This document shows positions 17,777 to 25,562 of a stretch of 64,000 nt of DNA, piece by piece; within the stretch, counting starts at the first letter, position 1, and each line of letters begins with the position of its first letter. The notes beneath the pieces are model-generated. The model had not been told where the DNA came from, did not search any database, and saw only the letters and a program-made list of their open reading frames with translations. Position numbers and translations under genes: made by a program. Origin of the DNA: Peribacillus simplex (GTDB lineage: Bacteria; Bacillota; Bacilli; Bacillales; DSM-1321); contig NZ_CP011008.1 in the NCBI RefSeq assembly GCF_001578185.1, positions 4,368,001-4,432,000 on the forward strand. The letters are read 5' to 3'.

Positions 17777-18868
17777 ATGGATGAAAAGAAAGTTACATGG
17801 TTAGAGCTCTTTTATGATTTGTTATTTGTGGCGGCCGTTGCGGGCGCAACTCATGTTTTACTGCATGTTGAAGATGGATATATCCATCTAGAGTATTTAT
17901 TAAAGTTCGTGTTGATTTTTATTCCTATCTGGTGGGCTTGGGTAGGGCAAACCATATTTATTAACAGGTTTGGAAAGGATTTATTTCATCAACGGCTATT
18001 TTTGATATTGCAAATGTTTTTTGTCCTAATTATGACCTCAAGCTTATCAGTTGATTTTGATCCTTATTATCTTTCTTTTTTAACTGGTTATATTGGCTTA
18101 AGAGCCGTGACGGCTATCCAATATCTTGTTGTACAGCGGATAGAAGAAGGATTTCGAAAAAAAGCAGCACTCTTTTTGGGAAGGTATTTTTGGATTGGAA
18201 TCGTCATTTCATTATTTTCCGTCCTTTTTGATTCCTGGCTTCGATATGCTGTGCTATATTTGGGCATCCTGATCGATATCATTATCCCGATCCTTGGAAG
18301 GAAGTGTTTAGAAAAGGTTCCTACAAATACGGCCCACTTGTTAGAGCGATTCGGTCTATTTACCATCATTCTCTTTGGGGAAGCTCTTGTGAGCACTCTT
18401 GCGGTAATCCAACCTAAACAAGGAAATTGGGATTCGATAGCCTTTTCTATCATTTCATTTGTCCTGATAATATCTATGTGGTGGCAATATTTCGATAACA
18501 TGGAGAAGAAAGTCGACAAGTCTGTACAATCTTCCGGCCAGCTCATCATTTACGGTCATCTGTTTATTTTAATGTCTATAAGCATGATTGCAGCGGCAAT
18601 CAGATTATTGTTTTTACAGGAAGTCCATTATTCATTTATCCTATATTTTGTTTTTGGTTCCGTATTGCTCTATTTCATATCAACCACTTTTGTTTTCCAC
18701 CAATATCGACATAAGCACCAGCGCTTGCAAATATATCATTTAGGGATATTTTTAGGGATTTTAGCAGTCTTTTTTATTTTTAATTTGATTGTCCCGGCAC
18801 CAAATATTGTGATAATAGCCGAATTAACACTGTTTTTTATCATCTTTGCCAAACTAACGATTACATAA
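17777..18868 (+). CDS. Low-temperature-requirement A (LtrA) family membrane protein
   Basis: A 363-residue protein with about ten hydrophobic helices and the LtrA hallmarks: VTWLELFYDLLFVAAVAG at the N-terminus, IWWAWVGQTIFINRF in helix 2-3, and LLERFGLFTIILFGEALV in the middle. LtrA proteins were named from a cold-sensitive Listeria mutant; their biochemical role is unknown. A strong ribosome site GGGAGGAG precedes the ATG. Translated in the same direction as the MarR gene about 80 bases downstream, perhaps one unit. Confidence 0.85.
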   Translation: MDEKKVTWLELFYDLLFVAAVAGATHVLLHVEDGYIHLEYLLKFVLIFIPIWWAWVGQTIFINRFGKDLFHQRLFLILQMFFVLIMTSSLSVDFDPYYLSFLTGYIGLRAVTAIQYLVVQRIEEGFRKKAALFLGRYFWIGIVISLFSVLFDSWLRYAVLYLGILIDIIIPILGRKCLEKVPTNTAHLLERFGLFTIILFGEALVSTLAVIQPKQGNWDSIAFSIISFVLIISMWWQYFDNMEKKVDKSVQSSGQLIIYGHLFILMSISMIAAAIRLLFLQEVHYSFILYFVFGSVLLYFISTTFVFHQYRHKHQRLQIYHLGIFLGILAVFFIFNLIVPAPNIVIIAELTLFFIIFAKLTIT

Positions 18869-18947
18869 GGATGGAAGTTTTTGCATTTGACACCATATTG
18901 GTTTATTCATAAGCTGAATGTGACGAAGAAAGAATGAGGTGACATTC

Positions 18948-19391
18948 ATGAAAGAAAACACAACGAATCCCTCCACATCTAACAATGAGGAACGACTGGG
19001 TTTAATGTTATGGTTCAGAATAACACGAATATATAACCAAAGTATTCGGGAGTCCAATCAACATTTAAAGAAATGGAATCTATCGGCAGCCCAATTCGAT
19101 ATCTTGGTTCAAGTGGGTTCCCATGAACGATTGTCTCAGCAAGAACTTGCAAACAAGCTTTTTGTGACGAAAGGCAATATCACTCAGCTATTAAGGAAAA
19201 TGGAAGAATTGGGATTGATTAAACGGGAACAGGAATGGAAAACAAAATACCTTTCATTGACTGAGGAAGGAAAAGAGTTTTTTCATGAAGTTGTTCCAAA
19301 ACAAGAGCATTTTCAGACATCACAGTTTGCCAACTTGAGTGAGACGGAAAAACAACAGCTTTTAGATCTACTTAGTAAAGTTCAAAAATAA
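18948..19391 (+). CDS. MarR-family transcriptional regulator
   Basis: A 147-residue winged-helix repressor: AAQFDILVQVGSHERLSQQELA (helices 2-3), KLFVTKGNITQLLRKMEELGLIKRE (recognition helix and wing base), then a wing and a C-terminal dimer helix. The ATG at 18948 is preceded by GAGGTGA at five bases; an upstream in-frame GTG overlaps that site. The insert EWKTKYLSLTEEG is the wing. Its target may be the LtrA gene or the convergent MFS gene; neither is shown by sequence. Confidence 0.87.
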   Translation: MKENTTNPSTSNNEERLGLMLWFRITRIYNQSIRESNQHLKKWNLSAAQFDILVQVGSHERLSQQELANKLFVTKGNITQLLRKMEELGLIKREQEWKTKYLSLTEEGKEFFHEVVPKQEHFQTSQFANLSETEKQQLLDLLSKVQK

Positions 19392-19394
19392 AAA

Positions 19395-19428
19395 CAGATC
19401 ACCTGCAAGAATGGTGATCTGTTTTTTT
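19395..19428. terminator. Bidirectional terminator between MarR and MFS genes
   Basis: A 9-bp perfect stem CAGATCACC/GGTGATCTG is flanked by an A-run on the left and seven Ts on the right, so it can end both converging transcripts. Confidence 0.85.
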
Positions 19429-19433
19429 CTTTG

Positions 19434-20822
19434 TTACTTCGGTTTTTTCATGAACAATGAAAGCACCACATTCACGCTCGCGAAAACCAAACCAACTTTA
19501 AATACAAGTGATGAACCTGAGGCAGCAGCTGCCGGTAAATCATTTGCCACATTAGTCAAGTAGCCATTTTGCTTCGCAGAGAATAGCGAAACCATGACCG
19601 CTATGCCAATCGCTCCTGATACTTGCTGTGATGTTTGCGTGATCGCAATGCCATCCGGATAGAATTGTTTTGGCAATGCATTCAATGTATTCGTTTGTAC
19701 TGAAGCGAGCACCATGCCAATGCCAAGCATCATCACGATATGCGTAACAACCATGATCCATAGTGCTGTGTCTGTTCCATACATTGCATATAGCCCGTAG
19801 CCAATGACAACCAGAATCGTTCCTGGTGTAATTACGGCACGAGGTCCATATTTATCGAACACCCGACCGATGATCGGGGCAAATACGCAGTTTAATAGAC
19901 TTCCTGGCAGCATGATCAGCCCAGTGGCGAACGCAGACACCAATAACGCCATTTGCATATACATTGGCAACACAACCAGCATCGATAACATGTTAAGAAA
20001 TGTAATCACGTTCATCGCAAGACCCAGTACAAATAGTGGGTATTTGAAAGCTTTTAAATTCAACATCGGGTTTTCCATCTTCGTTTGACGGATTGCAAAC
20101 AGGATTAGGGCGATCACTCCAACGATGATCGTTCCAATTACCGTCATACTCGTCCAACCATGATCCCCGCCTACACTTACACCGTATACAACTCCACCAA
20201 AGCCAATCGTCGATAACACAACTGACACGATATCGATTGATACTTGCCGAGTTTCATTGACATTCGGAATATAGATATAGCCGAAGATAAGGGAGAATAA
20301 CAAGAACGGAATCGTAAACCAAAATATCCAAGGCCATGATAACGTATCTATAATCATTCCTGCCAATGTAGGACCGAATGCTGGACCCGCCAAGATGACT
20401 AAGCCCATCACACCCATTGCCCCGCCGCGTTTATTCGGTGGGAAAATCGTGAAAATGACATTTTGCGTCAATGGCAAAATGATCGCCAGTCCAGCTGCCT
20501 GAATGACACGGGCCGTCAATAACACGCTAAAAGCCGGTGCTGCTGCAGCGATGACCGTTCCGATGATTGAAAAAAATAAAGACGCCATGAACATTTGGCG
20601 TGTTGTGAATTTTTGCATTAAAATTCCTGTTACCGGCACTAAAATACCAAGCGTTAAAAAGTACCCAGTTGCAAGCCATTGTATTGTCGTCGCATCCACG
20701 CCAAAAATGTGGCTCAATTCACCTAAGGCGATGTTCAAGGCGGTTTCACTAAATAGCCCGACAAAGCCTGCTACCAAGAGAGCAGCCATTACCGGTCCTG
20801 TTTTAATATTTTTATTATCCAC
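19434..20822 (-). CDS. DHA2-type MFS multidrug efflux transporter
   Basis: A 462-residue transporter with 14 predicted helices, typical of the EmrB/QacA group. Visible signatures are LATGYFLTLGILVPVTGILMQKF (helix 2 and motif A region) and LAGPAFGPTLAGMIIDTLSWPWIFWF (antiporter motif C and following helix). Drug:H+ antiport is the expected activity; the drugs are not predictable. It lies three bases after the stop of a TetR gene, so both form one operon, and the TetR product very likely represses it. Confidence 0.87.
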   Translation of the reverse strand: MDNKNIKTGPVMAALLVAGFVGLFSETALNIALGELSHIFGVDATTIQWLATGYFLTLGILVPVTGILMQKFTTRQMFMASLFFSIIGTVIAAAAPAFSVLLTARVIQAAGLAIILPLTQNVIFTIFPPNKRGGAMGVMGLVILAGPAFGPTLAGMIIDTLSWPWIFWFTIPFLLFSLIFGYIYIPNVNETRQVSIDIVSVVLSTIGFGGVVYGVSVGGDHGWTSMTVIGTIIVGVIALILFAIRQTKMENPMLNLKAFKYPLFVLGLAMNVITFLNMLSMLVVLPMYMQMALLVSAFATGLIMLPGSLLNCVFAPIIGRVFDKYGPRAVITPGTILVVIGYGLYAMYGTDTALWIMVVTHIVMMLGIGMVLASVQTNTLNALPKQFYPDGIAITQTSQQVSGAIGIAVMVSLFSAKQNGYLTNVANDLPAAAASGSSLVFKVGLVFASVNVVLSLFMKKPK

Positions 20823-20825
20823 TTG

Positions 20826-21386
20826 TTAAAACTCCTTCAATATATTGGGTAACAATTGCGAAATTACTTTTAGCGGCTTTGCTGATGTTTCGGCCAAACA
20901 AAGCATCATTGCCCCTTCGATGGAGGCTGTCATCATCAATGCGATATTGGAAGCTAACTCTTTTGAATATCCATCTTCCAGTAGCTTTTTAAAATAAATC
21001 CCTTGAATTTTCGTATAAAGTTCGGCGCAAGCCTTTCGAACAGGCTCACTTAATGTGGCCATTTCACTTACCATGCTGCTAAATGTGTAACCCGTAATCG
21101 TCCCTTCTCTTTCTAAATTGACGATTAGCTTTTCAATCATTGAATTTGTCGCTTCTAATGTTGTCGGATATCGTTCAAAAATCTCCACGATATCCATTGT
21201 AATTACTTCATTCAAGGAATGAAGGCAAGCGATTAATAATTCCTCTTTTCCATTAGGAAAATGGTGATAAAGCGAACCTTTCGTAACATGACATACTTTT
21301 ATGATTTCGCTCAGTCCAACACCTTTATATCCTTTTTGTTGGAAAAGAATCGTTGCATGGTCGATTATCAACGATTTAGTATCCAT
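20826..21386 (-). CDS. TetR-family repressor (LmrA/YxaF-like)
   Basis: A 186-residue repressor: N-terminal HTH with GYKGVGLSEIIKVCHVTKGS and the typical LYHHFPNGKEELL, then an all-helical ligand domain whose C-terminal stretch (SNIALMMTASIEGAMMLCLAE) resembles LmrA and YxaF of Bacillus subtilis. I start at ATG 21386, ten bases after GGAGGTG. It is the first gene of a repressor/efflux operon, and an LmrA-like operator sits upstream of its ribosome site. Confidence 0.87.
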   Translation of the reverse strand: MDTKSLIIDHATILFQQKGYKGVGLSEIIKVCHVTKGSLYHHFPNGKEELLIACLHSLNEVITMDIVEIFERYPTTLEATNSMIEKLIVNLEREGTITGYTFSSMVSEMATLSEPVRKACAELYTKIQGIYFKKLLEDGYSKELASNIALMMTASIEGAMMLCLAETSAKPLKVISQLLPNILKEF

Positions 21387-21403
21387 TTCCGTAGCACACC
21401 TCC

Positions 21404-21424
21404 ACCATACCAACCGGTCTATTT
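21404..21424 (-). promoter_or_regulatory. Probable TetR operator
   Basis: On the minus strand ATAGACCGGTTGGTAT closely resembles the LmrA/YxaF box of B. subtilis (ATAGACC then a GGTCT-like half). It lies just upstream of the ribosome site of the TetR gene, as expected for autorepression. The match is from memory of the family box. Confidence 0.5.
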
Positions 21425-21591
21425 GTTACTATAACAAAAAAAATTCTTTGGATGTAAGTACTTTTTTGCTCTCTAAATAACGAATTCACAATTTAGACAA
21501 ACTTTTTGAAATTGCATTTTAATTAATTTATCGAAAAAAATTGGGGATTTTTTACAGTTGACAATTTGTATACAAAGGAGGGGTTTTCGAA

Positions 21592-21898
21592 ATGAAAAAT
21601 TCAGGGATTTTAAGAAAGATGGACATCACCATGGTGAGCATTACAGTGGAAATGGCCATGGCCCGAAAACCTTTCGCCGAGGGCGGCAATTGCTTTCTTT
21701 AGAAATGATGGATCTTTGACGTTCAACCATTAAGGAACAGTTAGATAACCAGAATTTCAATCCATTAATCAAATCTTAGTCGGTGAATTAAAAGCCATTG
21801 ATGTGTTAATCAACGAATTCATTCAATTATTTGAAATACAAGAAAGTGAAGCAAAGGCAACCTTCAATACAGGGGATTCTGCAGGGAAGGAAAATTGA
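21592..21898 (+). pseudogene. Decayed His-rich small protein gene
   Basis: A ribosome site (AAAGGAGG) precedes an ATG at 21591. Reading across frames gives FKKDGHHHGEHYSGNGHGPK, then TFRRGR, then EMMDL, RSTIKEQLDN and finally LVGELKAIDVLINEFIQLFE. This resembles a small Bacillus protein with a His/Gly-rich head followed by a helical region, often misnamed in databases. In-frame stops (after MMDL and after LIKS) and at least two frameshifts kill it. Confidence 0.6.
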
Positions 21899-21944
21899 CC
21901 TCCCTTGAATTAAAAACGCCGACAAAGGAATTTATGGAAATTAC

Positions 21945-22130
21945 CTACTAAACTGGCGGGACGGGGGGTACTTTAGTCGTTATGGATAACGTACTTGCGG
22001 GAGGCAGTGTGGCAGACAAAGATGCTCAACCTAATCATTATCCTGCATTTATGAAGGCGTTCAATGGAAACGTGGCCAATCAACCTCAATTGGAATCCCT
22101 GCTTATTCCAATCGGTGATGGGCTAAAACA
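21945..22130 (+). pseudogene. C-terminal remnant of an O-methyltransferase (YrrM-like)
   Basis: The stretch TGGTGGTLVVMDNVLAGGSV followed by ADKDAQPNHYPAFMKAFN and QLESLLIPIGDGL is the C-terminal fifth of a class I SAM-dependent O-methyltransferase. An in-frame TAA lies just before it and the rest of the gene is absent. Its reading frame runs directly into the tandem repeat array, so the array or a deletion has replaced its last residues. Confidence 0.7.
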
Positions 22131-22820
22131 GCTAAATTCACGTGTATATCGCTCAAACTCTCGTGTAAAGCGCAAATTCACGAGTAAAACTGCTAAATTC
22201 ACGAGTAAAACGGCAAAACTCACGAGTAAATTGCTAAAATTCACGAGTAAACTGCTCAAACTCACGAGTAAAGCGCAAATTCACGCATATATCGCTCAAT
22301 CTCTCGAGTTTATCGCTCAATCTCTCGAGTTTATCGCCCAAACTCTCGTGTAAAGCGCTAATTCACGAGTAAAACTGCTAAATTCACGAGTAAAACGGCA
22401 AAACTCACGAGTAAACTGCGCAAACTCACGAGTAAATTGCTAAAATTCACGAGTAAATTGCAAATTCAAGCATATATCGCTCAATCTCTCGGGTATATCG
22501 CCCAAACTTTCGTGTAAAGCGCTAAATCACGAGTAAAGCGCTAATTCACGAGTAAATTGCGCAAACTCACGAGTAAAACAGCCAAACTCACGAGTATACT
22601 GCTCAAACTCACGAGTAAGCTGCTCAAACTCACGAGTAAGCTGCTCAAACTCTCGAGTAAATTGCTAAAATGTCCGAATTTATCGATAAAGCTCTCGATT
22701 ATATCGATCAACCTCGAGTTTATAGCTCTAACTCTCGAGTAAAGTGCTCAAACCCTCAATTATATCGCTCAAACTTTCGATATCATCAATCAAACTCACG
22801 AGTTTATCGCCCAAATATCC
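22131..22820. repeat. Array of about 33 degenerate 19-22 bp tandem repeats
   Basis: Units follow the pattern CTCAAACTCACGAGTAAACTG, with the most conserved core CTCACGAGT or CTCTCGAG, an inverted repeat of ACTC and GAGT around two bases. Units vary in length between 19 and 22 bases, so it is not a stable coding repeat, although local stretches encode Leu-Thr-Ser-Lys heptads. There is a higher-order period of about 190-200 bases: the unit order beginning CTCGTGTAAAGCG and ending in CATATATCG units recurs at about 22157, 22340 and 22506. Spacers are absent, so this is not CRISPR. Confidence 0.9.
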
Positions 22821-22898
22821 TTTTCATGAAGAAAAAATAACGGAATTTCTATAATCTTGAATGAAAATGATTTTTATTATCAATAATAAAATGGAAGA

Positions 22899-22923
22899 GG
22901 GTAACCAAGTTTGATGGTTACCC
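22899..22923 (-). terminator. Hairpin terminator after the DUF1540 gene
   Basis: A perfect 9-bp stem GGGTAACCA/TGGTTACCC with a 7-base loop starts right after the stop of the DUF1540 gene. The following minus-strand run TCTTCCATTTT is only moderately T-rich. Confidence 0.55.
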
Positions 22924-22931
22924 CCGATGAT

Positions 22932-23087
22932 TTAAATTTCTGGATCAAATGTTTTGCAATCCGTTTCTTTGCTATTTGATGCTTGATTCCCTTTATGGCT
23001 GACAACATAAATAGCATCTGCACTGCATTTGTTTCCAGAATCCCAGTATTTACAATTATTCACTTCACATAGAACATCCTTTGCCAT
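22932..23087 (-). CDS. DUF1540 Cys-rich small protein
   Basis: A 51-residue protein: MAKDVLCEVNNCKYWDSGNK, then CSADAIYVVSHKG and ETDCKTFDPEI. The four cysteines spaced as CEVNNC, NKC and TDC form the DUF1540 pattern, a probable metal-binding knuckle found singly or doubled in spore-forming Firmicutes. The ribosome site GAGGAGGTG lies before the ATG. Function unknown. Confidence 0.85.
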   Translation of the reverse strand: MAKDVLCEVNNCKYWDSGNKCSADAIYVVSHKGNQASNSKETDCKTFDPEI

Positions 23088-23279
23088 CGTATCACACCTC
23101 CTCATTTGCTATCATTAACAAAGTTGGGGTTCTTGATACTTTCCTTTTTCAGGTTCGGGTGCCTTGTTTTTAATGAAAACGGAATCTAAGGACCGGCAGA
23201 AAAAGGACGCCAGTTTGTCAAAGCATGTTCGGGATAGGCACAAGTTTCAGCGTTCTTCTATGTAATGATTCATATTGGC

Positions 23280-24170
23280 TCAGGAATGGTTCGGGCTTGA
23301 TATCGGATTGACCATACATTCATGATTGGCTTCGATTGTTTGTAAGAAGCTTTGCATGGAGTTTGTCATGTAAGCATCTTTACGGTGAATGAAGACAGTC
23401 GAAATATTGCCGTACTCTTCTGGTATTGCATGAACATGCACATTTTCATTGGCTGCAAGGTGATTTACCGCTGATTGTGGTACGAGGGTAATGCCAAGGC
23501 CGAGTGTTACGCTGGTTAAGATGGTTTCCAATACATTGAACTCCATAATCCTTTTAGGCATCACTTCTTCCTCTTTCAACCATTGCTCCAGTTTAGATCG
23601 ATATCCACACCCCTGACTGAATACTAAAATTGGTTCTGTTAAAAATTCTTCAAGGTTTAATGTTTCATTCCTTGTAACTAAAACAAGTTTTTCTGTACAC
23701 ACATCGTATTGCTGAATGAGTGGATGTTTAATCGGTCCTGTAACAAAAGCGCCATCCAGCCTATGTTCAATAACATCTTTAATTAAATCCTCCGTTAACC
23801 CAGCCTTTATGGATAAATCGACATTTGGATACTGTTTATGATAAGAGGCGAGAATCTTAGGAAGGCCGCTGACCGTTTCAACAGTACCGATGTTCAATAT
23901 CCCCGTAGGTGTTTCACTATCCAGGAATACTTGTTTGAGTTCTTCCATATCAAGCAAAATTTTGTTTACATACACCAGCATCTTTCGTGCCTCTGCAGTT
24001 AAAGACATACCACGTTTATGCCTATTGAATAAAGGCGTCCGTAACTCATGCTCCAAATGCTTAATCCTCGCCGTTACATTGGATTGGACATAATTCAACT
24101 CAACAGCAGCCTTACTTATGCTTCCATATTTAGCGACGCACTGGAATATTTGCAAATCCCGAATTTCCAT
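23280..24170 (-). CDS. LysR-family transcriptional regulator
   Basis: A 296-residue regulator: N-terminal HTH with [20 protein letters not shown] and [22 protein letters not shown], then a periplasmic-binding-fold effector domain (residues about 90-290) with [14 protein letters not shown]-like start and [13 protein letters not shown] near residue 225. It is divergent from an EamA exporter gene, the classic LysR layout, with two palindromes in the shared gap. Confidence 0.88.
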   Translation of the reverse strand: MEIRDLQIFQCVAKYGSISKAAVELNYVQSNVTARIKHLEHELRTPLFNRHKRGMSLTAEARKMLVYVNKILLDMEELKQVFLDSETPTGILNIGTVETVSGLPKILASYHKQYPNVDLSIKAGLTEDLIKDVIEHRLDGAFVTGPIKHPLIQQYDVCTEKLVLVTRNETLNLEEFLTEPILVFSQGCGYRSKLEQWLKEEEVMPKRIMEFNVLETILTSVTLGLGITLVPQSAVNHLAANENVHVHAIPEEYGNISTVFIHRKDAYMTNSMQSFLQTIEANHECMVNPISSPNHS

Positions 24171-24193
24171 AAAAGTGACCCCCTTTCCTAAAT

Positions 24194-24254
24194 ATCATTA
24201 ATAATGATGGTTACATTCACTTTAAGTCATTTTACATGATAATGACTTTATCAT
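24194..24254. promoter_or_regulatory. Two palindromic sites between LysR and the EamA exporter
   Basis: ATCATTA-A-TAATGAT (24194-24208) is a perfect palindrome, and ATGATAA-TGACT-TTATCAT (24236-24254) is a second with a 5-base centre. Both share the half-site ATGATAA or ATCATTA, fit the T-N11-A style of LysR boxes, and lie in the divergent promoter region. Confidence 0.55.
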
Positions 24255-24308
24255 AAGGTGTGTATAGGAATTTAATCAATCATTATTTTTTTTGAGGGGA
24301 AGCTTTAA

Positions 24309-25274
24309 ATGAAAAAGAATCAAGTTTTAATCGGTGCACTTTTATGTTTGACAGCCAGCATTTCTTGGGGAGCCATGTTTCCGGTTGCAGAAAGGGCACT
24401 CATGTATATAGATCCTTTTTATTTCTCTTTTCTGCGATATTTAGCTGTTAGCATAATTTTAGGGATATTGCTTTTAATTAAAGAGGGAACGAAGTCTTTT
24501 CGCTTGGAAGGGAAAGGAAAGTACTTATTGTTTTTTGGAACGATGGCGTTTACAGTATACAACTTTCTCATTTTCGCAGGTCAAGACTTACTGGGCCATA
24601 ACGGGGTAATCGTTGCTTCCATCATGGAATCATTAATGCCTATGATTTCAATTATGATAATGTGGGTTTTCAAAAATGCCAGACCTAGGAAATATACCAT
24701 CGCAAGTATGTCCCTTGCCTTAATAGGGGCTATTCTTGTGATTACCAATGGCAATTTATCATTCCTATTTTTATTGAAGGATAGCATCATTCCTATACTT
24801 TTCATTCTTTTTGGGGTTATAGGATGGGTTATATATACGATGGGCGGCGACCAATTTAATGGGTGGTCAACACTCCGCTATTCGACTTTAACGTGTATTT
24901 TGGGAACAACAGTATCTGCAATCATAACATTCCTTGCAACTTTAATTGGCCTGCCTGTCCCCACAGCAGAGGTTATTGAATCCATTTATGGCGAGATGAT
25001 TTTCATGATTATTTTCCCGGGTGCCATTGCACTTTTAAGCTGGAATTTAGGTATTAAACTTTTAACGCCCATTAATGGCATTCTATTTATCAATTTAGTT
25101 CCAATAACCACGTTAGCCATTGTTTTTATCCAAGGGGGATCACTTACATCATTCGAATTACTGGGAACTTTTTTAGTGATATATGCTTTAATTCAAAACA
25201 ATTATTATCAAAGAAAAAACTTGCCTTCCCATGTTGAAGAATTGAATCCAATGAAAGAAAAAAGAGTCAGTTAA
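24309..25274 (+). CDS. EamA/DMT-family exporter
   Basis: A 321-residue protein made of two five-helix EamA repeats (about residues 7-145 and 155-295), with SWGAMFPVAERALMYIDPFY at the start of the first and GWVIYTMGGDQFNGWSTLRY at the second. Such carriers export amino acids or other metabolites. The neighbouring divergent LysR gene probably induces it when the cargo accumulates. Cargo is not predictable. Confidence 0.85.
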   Translation: MKKNQVLIGALLCLTASISWGAMFPVAERALMYIDPFYFSFLRYLAVSIILGILLLIKEGTKSFRLEGKGKYLLFFGTMAFTVYNFLIFAGQDLLGHNGVIVASIMESLMPMISIMIMWVFKNARPRKYTIASMSLALIGAILVITNGNLSFLFLLKDSIIPILFILFGVIGWVIYTMGGDQFNGWSTLRYSTLTCILGTTVSAIITFLATLIGLPVPTAEVIESIYGEMIFMIIFPGAIALLSWNLGIKLLTPINGILFINLVPITTLAIVFIQGGSLTSFELLGTFLVIYALIQNNYYQRKNLPSHVEELNPMKEKRVS

Positions 25275-25307
25275 TTTATGGTACAAAACATCAATGGGAG
25301 GACAATA

Positions 25308-25451
25308 ATGGATTACTTAACAATTATAATAATTTTTGGATTGGCTATACTATGGGAATTGGCAACGATTAATAAGAATGTAAAAAAAATGAATGAGCAA
25401 AATGCAGAATTAATTAATCTATATAATGATAGAAGTAAAAGAAATCAGTAA
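25308..25451 (+). CDS. Small single-helix membrane protein
   Basis: A 47-residue frame with a strong ribosome site (GGGAGG seven bases before ATG): MDYLTIIIIFGLAILWELAT forms one transmembrane helix, followed by a polar coiled-coil-like tail with NKNVKKMNEQNAELI. It follows the EamA gene by about 30 bases and precedes a terminator, so it is probably the last gene of that unit. Family not recognised. Confidence 0.6.
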   Translation: MDYLTIIIIFGLAILWELATINKNVKKMNEQNAELINLYNDRSKRNQ

Positions 25452-25496
25452 AATGGACATTTGGCACAACAGTGCCTGTAAGCAAAACTATGTGCA

Positions 25497-25525
25497 AAAA
25501 AGCCTCTTTATTTGAGGCTTTTTTT
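25497..25525. terminator. Bidirectional terminator between the EamA unit and the MutS2-like gene
   Basis: A ten-bp stem AAAAAGCCTC/GAGGCTTTTT with a 7-base loop, with A-run and T-run at the sides, serves both converging transcripts. Confidence 0.85.
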
Positions 25526-25562
25526 GCACTTTGCTTCGATATTTTACTGCCACATGACCGTA

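Noticed and set aside
22131-22820. CRISPR array or coding heptad-repeat protein
   Set aside because: There are no unique spacers between units, and unit length varies from 19 to 22 bases, so frames break repeatedly; the open frames at 21982-22353 and 22557-22742 lack ribosome sites and follow a broken gene.
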